Below, one piece after another: positions 58,673 through 64,000 of a stretch of DNA of 64,000 nt (positions within the stretch are counted from its first letter, which is position 1; every line of letters begins with the position of its first letter). Source of the DNA: VRUE01 sp963732225 (GTDB lineage: Bacteria; Actinomycetota; Thermoleophilia; Solirubrobacterales; 70-9); the NCBI GenBank assembly GCA_963732225.1, contig CAVSYR010000001.1, positions 106,185 to 170,184 of the forward strand. Direction: 5' to 3'. Position numbers and translations under genes: made by a program. The notes below the pieces were generated by a model, which saw only the letters and a list, made by a program, of their open reading frames with translations, did not search any database and was not told where the DNA came from.

Positions 58673-60223
58673 TCAGCCCGGTCCCACCCCATCGAGAAGT
58701 ACCCCGTTGGTGCGGAAGCCAAGCTGGGCGTTGCGGATCGTGCGCAGCTGCAACGGCATCAACTCCGGGCCGGGCGTGGCAAAGCGCCGCACATAAAGCC
58801 TCCCGACGCGCTCGTAGCCGACTTCGCGGAAGCCGGGGCCGAGGAGACGGGCCGGCGGAGACGGTGCCTTGCCGTCGGAGATGAAGTCGATTTCGCCCAC
58901 CCACCAGCGGAAGCCATCGGCGGGCTGGACCTGGATCGATCCGGTCGAGAGGTAGTAGCGCAGCGAGGCCTCGCCTAGCTTCCAGGTGACCATCGCCCGC
59001 GGCACGGTCGGTTCGCCGATCGCAGCGGCGACCGAGTCCCAGTTGGGACGCTGCAGGGCCGGTGAAACGCTCGCCCAGATCGAGAAGCCGAGCGAGTAGG
59101 CGACCAGCAGCCCGGCGAGCACGGTGCCGCTGCGGCGCGCGCCACGCAGGGTGAAACCAACCGCCAGCGCGACCAGCAGCGGCACCAGCGCCGGCATCAG
59201 GTTGCGGGCCAGAACGTAGTCCTTGCTCGAGTCGAGCAGGCCGATCACCAGCGGCACGACGACGGTGACCGCGGCCAGCGCCAGCGGGATGCCCGCGGCG
59301 CGGCGCTCGGTGCGCTCTCCGCGAGCAAAGACGAGCCAGACCCCTGCGATCGCGATCAGGCCGGGGACAACCGCCAGCAGTGGGTGCTCGGGCTGGGCGA
59401 TGATGTCGCCGGTCTCGCCCAGGGCGAAGGTCAGGCCGGTCTCCCAGAGCCGGTGCCAGAGGCTGAAGTTGCTGATCCATTCGGCGTGGGCGAAAGATGA
59501 TTGGTGGAGCAGCAGCGGTGTCAGCAGCAGGCCGGCGGCGGCGATGATCCAGATGCCGGGGAAAGCGCCGCCCTTTTCCCTGCCGCGGCGGCGCAGCAGC
59601 CAGAACGCCTCGGCGGCGATCGGGAAGGCGGCGAAGTAGTGCGTGCCGAGAGCGAGCGCCGAGGCGATACCCCAGGCGAGCGAGTCGCGGCGGCGACCGC
59701 GATCGAGCGCCCGAACGAAGTAGAGCAACGAGAGCGCGGTGAGCAGGACGAAGAGGGCGTAGGCGCGAGCCTCCTGGGAGTACCAGAGCAACATCGGGTT
59801 GACCGCGACCAAGGCCGCGGCGACGATCCCGGCGCGGCGGCTGCTGAGCTCGGCGCCGAGCAGGTAAGCGACCGGCACCGTGGCGACACCGGCGAGGGCC
59901 GAGACTGTGCGCAGGCCGAACTCACCGGTCCCGGTCAGCTGGGTCCAAGCCCAGGCGACTGCGTAATAGAGCGGCGGCGCCGACTCGCTGAAGCCGACCG
60001 CGTCCATCGCGTGCCAGAAGCCGTCGCGCAGGATGCGGCTGGCGGTGACGATCTCGTCGTGGTGATAGCTCTGCACGCCGAGCGTGGCGAAGCGCAGCAC
60101 GCCGGCGAGGACGGTGAGGCCGGCGACGATCCAAAAGGTGCGAGAGCGAGCCCGCACCAGCTCGCCGATCGATTCCAGAAAGGTCGAAATGCTGCCTCTG
60201 CGCAGCGCCCCAGCGGCCTCCAT
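58673..60223 (-). CDS. GT39/ArnT-like membrane glycosyltransferase
   Basis: This 516-residue polytopic protein has an N-terminal membrane helix followed by SYHHDEIVTASRIL, the loop with acidic residues after the first helix expected of GT-C fold transferases (GT39, GT83). SESAPPLYYAVAWAW and YSQEARAYALFVLLTALS are further family-like loops, followed by a C-terminal soluble domain. Such enzymes move sugars from polyprenyl phosphate donors onto proteins or lipids. The exact donor and acceptor cannot be assigned. Confidence 0.82.
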   Translation of the reverse strand: MEAAGALRRGSISTFLESIGELVRARSRTFWIVAGLTVLAGVLRFATLGVQSYHHDEIVTASRILRDGFWHAMDAVGFSESAPPLYYAVAWAWTQLTGTGEFGLRTVSALAGVATVPVAYLLGAELSSRRAGIVAAALVAVNPMLLWYSQEARAYALFVLLTALSLLYFVRALDRGRRRDSLAWGIASALALGTHYFAAFPIAAEAFWLLRRRGREKGGAFPGIWIIAAAGLLLTPLLLHQSSFAHAEWISNFSLWHRLWETGLTFALGETGDIIAQPEHPLLAVVPGLIAIAGVWLVFARGERTERRAAGIPLALAAVTVVVPLVIGLLDSSKDYVLARNLMPALVPLLVALAVGFTLRGARRSGTVLAGLLVAYSLGFSIWASVSPALQRPNWDSVAAAIGEPTVPRAMVTWKLGEASLRYYLSTGSIQVQPADGFRWWVGEIDFISDGKAPSPPARLLGPGFREVGYERVGRLYVRRFATPGPELMPLQLRTIRNAQLGFRTNGVLLDGVGPG

Positions 60224-60228
60224 AAGAG

Positions 60229-62618
<2,390 letters not shown>

Positions 62619-62622
<4 letters not shown>

Positions 62623-63014
62623 TCCCTCCCGATCGGGATCCGGCGGGTCGTCTCAGACGGATCGCGCAGCGGCAACTCGATCCGCAGCACCCCGTCTTCG
62701 TAGGTTGCCGAGGCGCGCTCGGCGTCGACGTCAACCTGCAGCTCGACCACGCGGCGGAAGGGGCCCGAGGGAATCTCGACCTGCTGGTAGACCCGGCCCT
62801 CGGTCTCCTGCACCTGGCGCTCGCCGACTATCGCCAACTGCCTGGTCCCCACCTCGATGCCAACCTCGTCGAGCTCGACCCCGGCCAGATCGACCTTGAC
62901 CACCGCCCGTTGCGGGTCGCCGCAGTAATAGACGTCCACGTTCGGCGTAAAGCCCCTGCTCCTGCGAGAGACGTAAGTAGTCCGCGCCCACGCATATAGG
63001 TCCCGCTCCGGCAT
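62619..63014 (-). CDS. Hsp20-family small heat-shock protein
   Basis: The 131-residue protein has an alpha-crystallin domain (VDVYYCGDPQRAVVKVDLAG, IEVGTRQLAIVGERQVQE, SATYEDGVLRIELPLRDPSE) with the conserved GxL (DGVLRIELP) and a short tail ending RRIPIG, an IxI-like motif for oligomer assembly. It holds unfolded proteins, and its stop overlaps the lon start, so clients may be passed directly to Lon. No CIRCE or HAIR motif is seen upstream. Confidence 0.92.
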
Positions 63015-63047
63015 CAGCGGAACATTAGCCCGCCGCGCTGCGCGCGG

Positions 63048-63236
63048 TCAGGCTGTCCGAGGCTGGGAGGCCCAGCGCGGAGGGCGCATCAGCAAAACGG
63101 GCTGCCGAGGCGGCACCAGGCCCTCGGGCCGGTTCGGCCTGAAGGTCGTGCAGGGCTCCTCGAGCTCCAGTGCGCAAAGCAAGTTCTTGCGGAAGTAACA
63201 GTCGTCGCAGGTCGGCGGTTTGGGCTTGCGCGGCAC
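63048..63236 (-). CDS. Small Cys-rich hypothetical protein
   Basis: A 62-residue protein from GTG 63236: PPTCDDCYFRKNLLCALELE followed by EPCTTFRP gives Cys-x2-Cys...Cys...Cys, a likely zinc or metal site, then a Pro/Arg-rich tail. The compact Cys pattern supports a real gene. It precedes hsp20 and lon on the same strand, with 33 bp to hsp20. Function is unknown. Confidence 0.7.
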   Translation of the reverse strand: MPRKPKPPTCDDCYFRKNLLCALELEEPCTTFRPNRPEGLVPPRQPVLLMRPPRWASQPRTA

Positions 63237-63373
63237 GGCGGCGATATTGCCATCGACGTGACTCTTCCGTGAGGCTCAATTCCGCAAAGCGCAACCTTCT
63301 TGACACAGTCTCGTCATAGGTTCCCCGCGTCTTGCGGGAGCCGGCGACCGCCGCCGCTACCATTCGGCCCTGG

Positions 63374-64000
63374 ATGGAGTCTTCCAGCAGGACCGACAAG
63401 CTCGCCGCCTCGCCACAGCTGTTCGAGAGCGACTTCCTCAACTTCTTCTCGCGGGTGCACCCCTCGGTCCCCGCGATCGTCTTCGTGCCCGTGGTGATCG
63501 CCGGGGAGTGGCTCGGCGCCAGCCACGGCTACGCGGCCTGGCAGCTGCTCCTGCTCAGCCTCGCCGGGATCGGCATCTGGACCCTGACCGAGTACTGGCT
63601 GCACCGGCTCGTCTTCCACTGGCAGCCCGACAACGCCTTCGGGCGGCGGATGCACTTCATCATCCACGGCATCCACCACGACCACCCCAATGACAAGCTG
63701 AGACTGGTCATGCCCCCCGCGGTGGCGATCCCGCTGGCGGCGCTCTTCTACTTCGCCTTCACGCTGATCTTCGGCACGCCGGCCACCTATCCGCTCTTCG
63801 CCGGCTTCATCCTCGGCTACCTCTTCTACGACTACACGCACTACTACGTGCACCACTTCGTCCCCAAATCCGATTTCGGCAAGCGCCTGCGCGAGCAGCA
63901 CATGCGCCACCACTTCCAGGACCACCGCTACGGCTACGGCGTCTCCTCGCCGATCTGGGACGTCGTCTTCCGCACCCTGCCGCGCAAGCGCAACAGCTAG
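63374..64000 (+). CDS. Fatty-acid hydroxylase / sterol-desaturase family membrane protein
   Basis: ATG 63374 gives 208 residues, and the stop codon (TAG) is exactly at the window's last base. The eight-histidine pattern of the family is clear: WLHRLVFHW, FIIHGIHHDHP, YYVHHF and HMRHHFQDH, between about four membrane segments. These di-iron enzymes hydroxylate or desaturate lipids. It is close in type to 2-hydroxylases that act on ceramide or fatty acids. A hairpin (CCCGC-GTCTT-GCGGG, 63324-63338) lies in its leader. Confidence 0.9.
   Translation: MESSSRTDKLAASPQLFESDFLNFFSRVHPSVPAIVFVPVVIAGEWLGASHGYAAWQLLLLSLAGIGIWTLTEYWLHRLVFHWQPDNAFGRRMHFIIHGIHHDHPNDKLRLVMPPAVAIPLAALFYFAFTLIFGTPATYPLFAGFILGYLFYDYTHYYVHHFVPKSDFGKRLREQHMRHHFQDHRYGYGVSSPIWDVVFRTLPRKRNS

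Noticed and set aside
63300..63305. TTGACA as a -35 box for the fatty-acid-hydroxylase-family gene
   Set aside because: No -10-like hexamer lies 16-18 bp downstream; the sequence there is G+C-rich.

Overview
The window is a 64 kb chromosomal segment of very high G+C, with short spacers, GTG/TTG starts and many 4-bp stop/start overlaps. Gene content and family variants suggest an actinomycetote of the Thermoleophilia/Solirubrobacterales type: a two-metal glycyl-tRNA synthetase of the single-chain class, a ROK glucokinase, paired R2-like oxidases, a CYK-motif secreted protein with a short collagen-like stretch, and FtsB next to enolase. The assignment is inference; no rRNA is present. There is no insertion sequence, prophage or CRISPR array. 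Three tRNAs are present: initiator Met, Leu(UAA) and Gln(UUG).

Layout. 1-5.1 kb: tRNA-fMet, an exopolyphosphatase, a 390-bp non-coding tract ending in a strong terminator, a TPP-dependent enzyme, tRNA-Leu, and an ECF-like sigma factor carrying its own zinc-binding anti-sigma-like domain and a membrane-anchor-like tail. 5.1-10.5 kb: an R2-like ligand-binding oxidase, UPF0173 hydrolase, a zinc-ribbon rhomboid homologue lacking both catalytic residues, class I aldolase, thermonuclease and small proteins. 10.5-19.5 kb (all minus): mfd, a PpiC-type foldase, eno, ftsB and a large membrane protein whose gene holds two inverted copies of a palindromic repeat, both in frame. 19.6-23.8 kb: FAH-family enzyme, membrane protein, deacetylase-like protein and GMC oxidoreductase, closed by a 28-bp-armed hairpin.

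23.9-32.3 kb: enoyl-CoA hydratase, pth, rplY, an AarF-like kinase with a membrane protein, GDPD, prs, glmU, HdeD-like protein and tRNA-Gln. 32.4-45 kb: PucR regulator, a DedA-PAP2 fusion, ispE, rsmA, tatD, then an A+T-rich block (secreted protein, FMN-dependent hydroxy-acid oxidase), then ABC permease, ABC ATPase, metG, rsmI and glucokinase. The block appears to interrupt the usual metG-tatD-rsmA-ispE order. 45-64 kb: LCP protein, FmdB, glyS, VOC protein, winged-helix protein, FKBP lipoprotein, PRC-barrel protein, acyl-CoA synthetase, an R2-like oxidase fused to an SCP2 lipid-binding domain, amidase, MMPL exporter with TetR regulator, GT39-like protein, lon with hsp20, and a fatty-acid-hydroxylase-family membrane enzyme.

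The most interesting theme is a possible lipid-oxidation regulon. Two R2-like oxidase genes 46 kb apart (one fused to SCP2, directly after an acyl-CoA synthetase) each have the palindrome CTGGCTGNNCAGCCAG upstream, followed exactly 8 bp later by a -10-like hexamer. A near-perfect third copy abuts the start codon of the MMPL exporter gene. Activation, oxidation and export of a lipid under common control is a testable proposal, not a demonstrated one.
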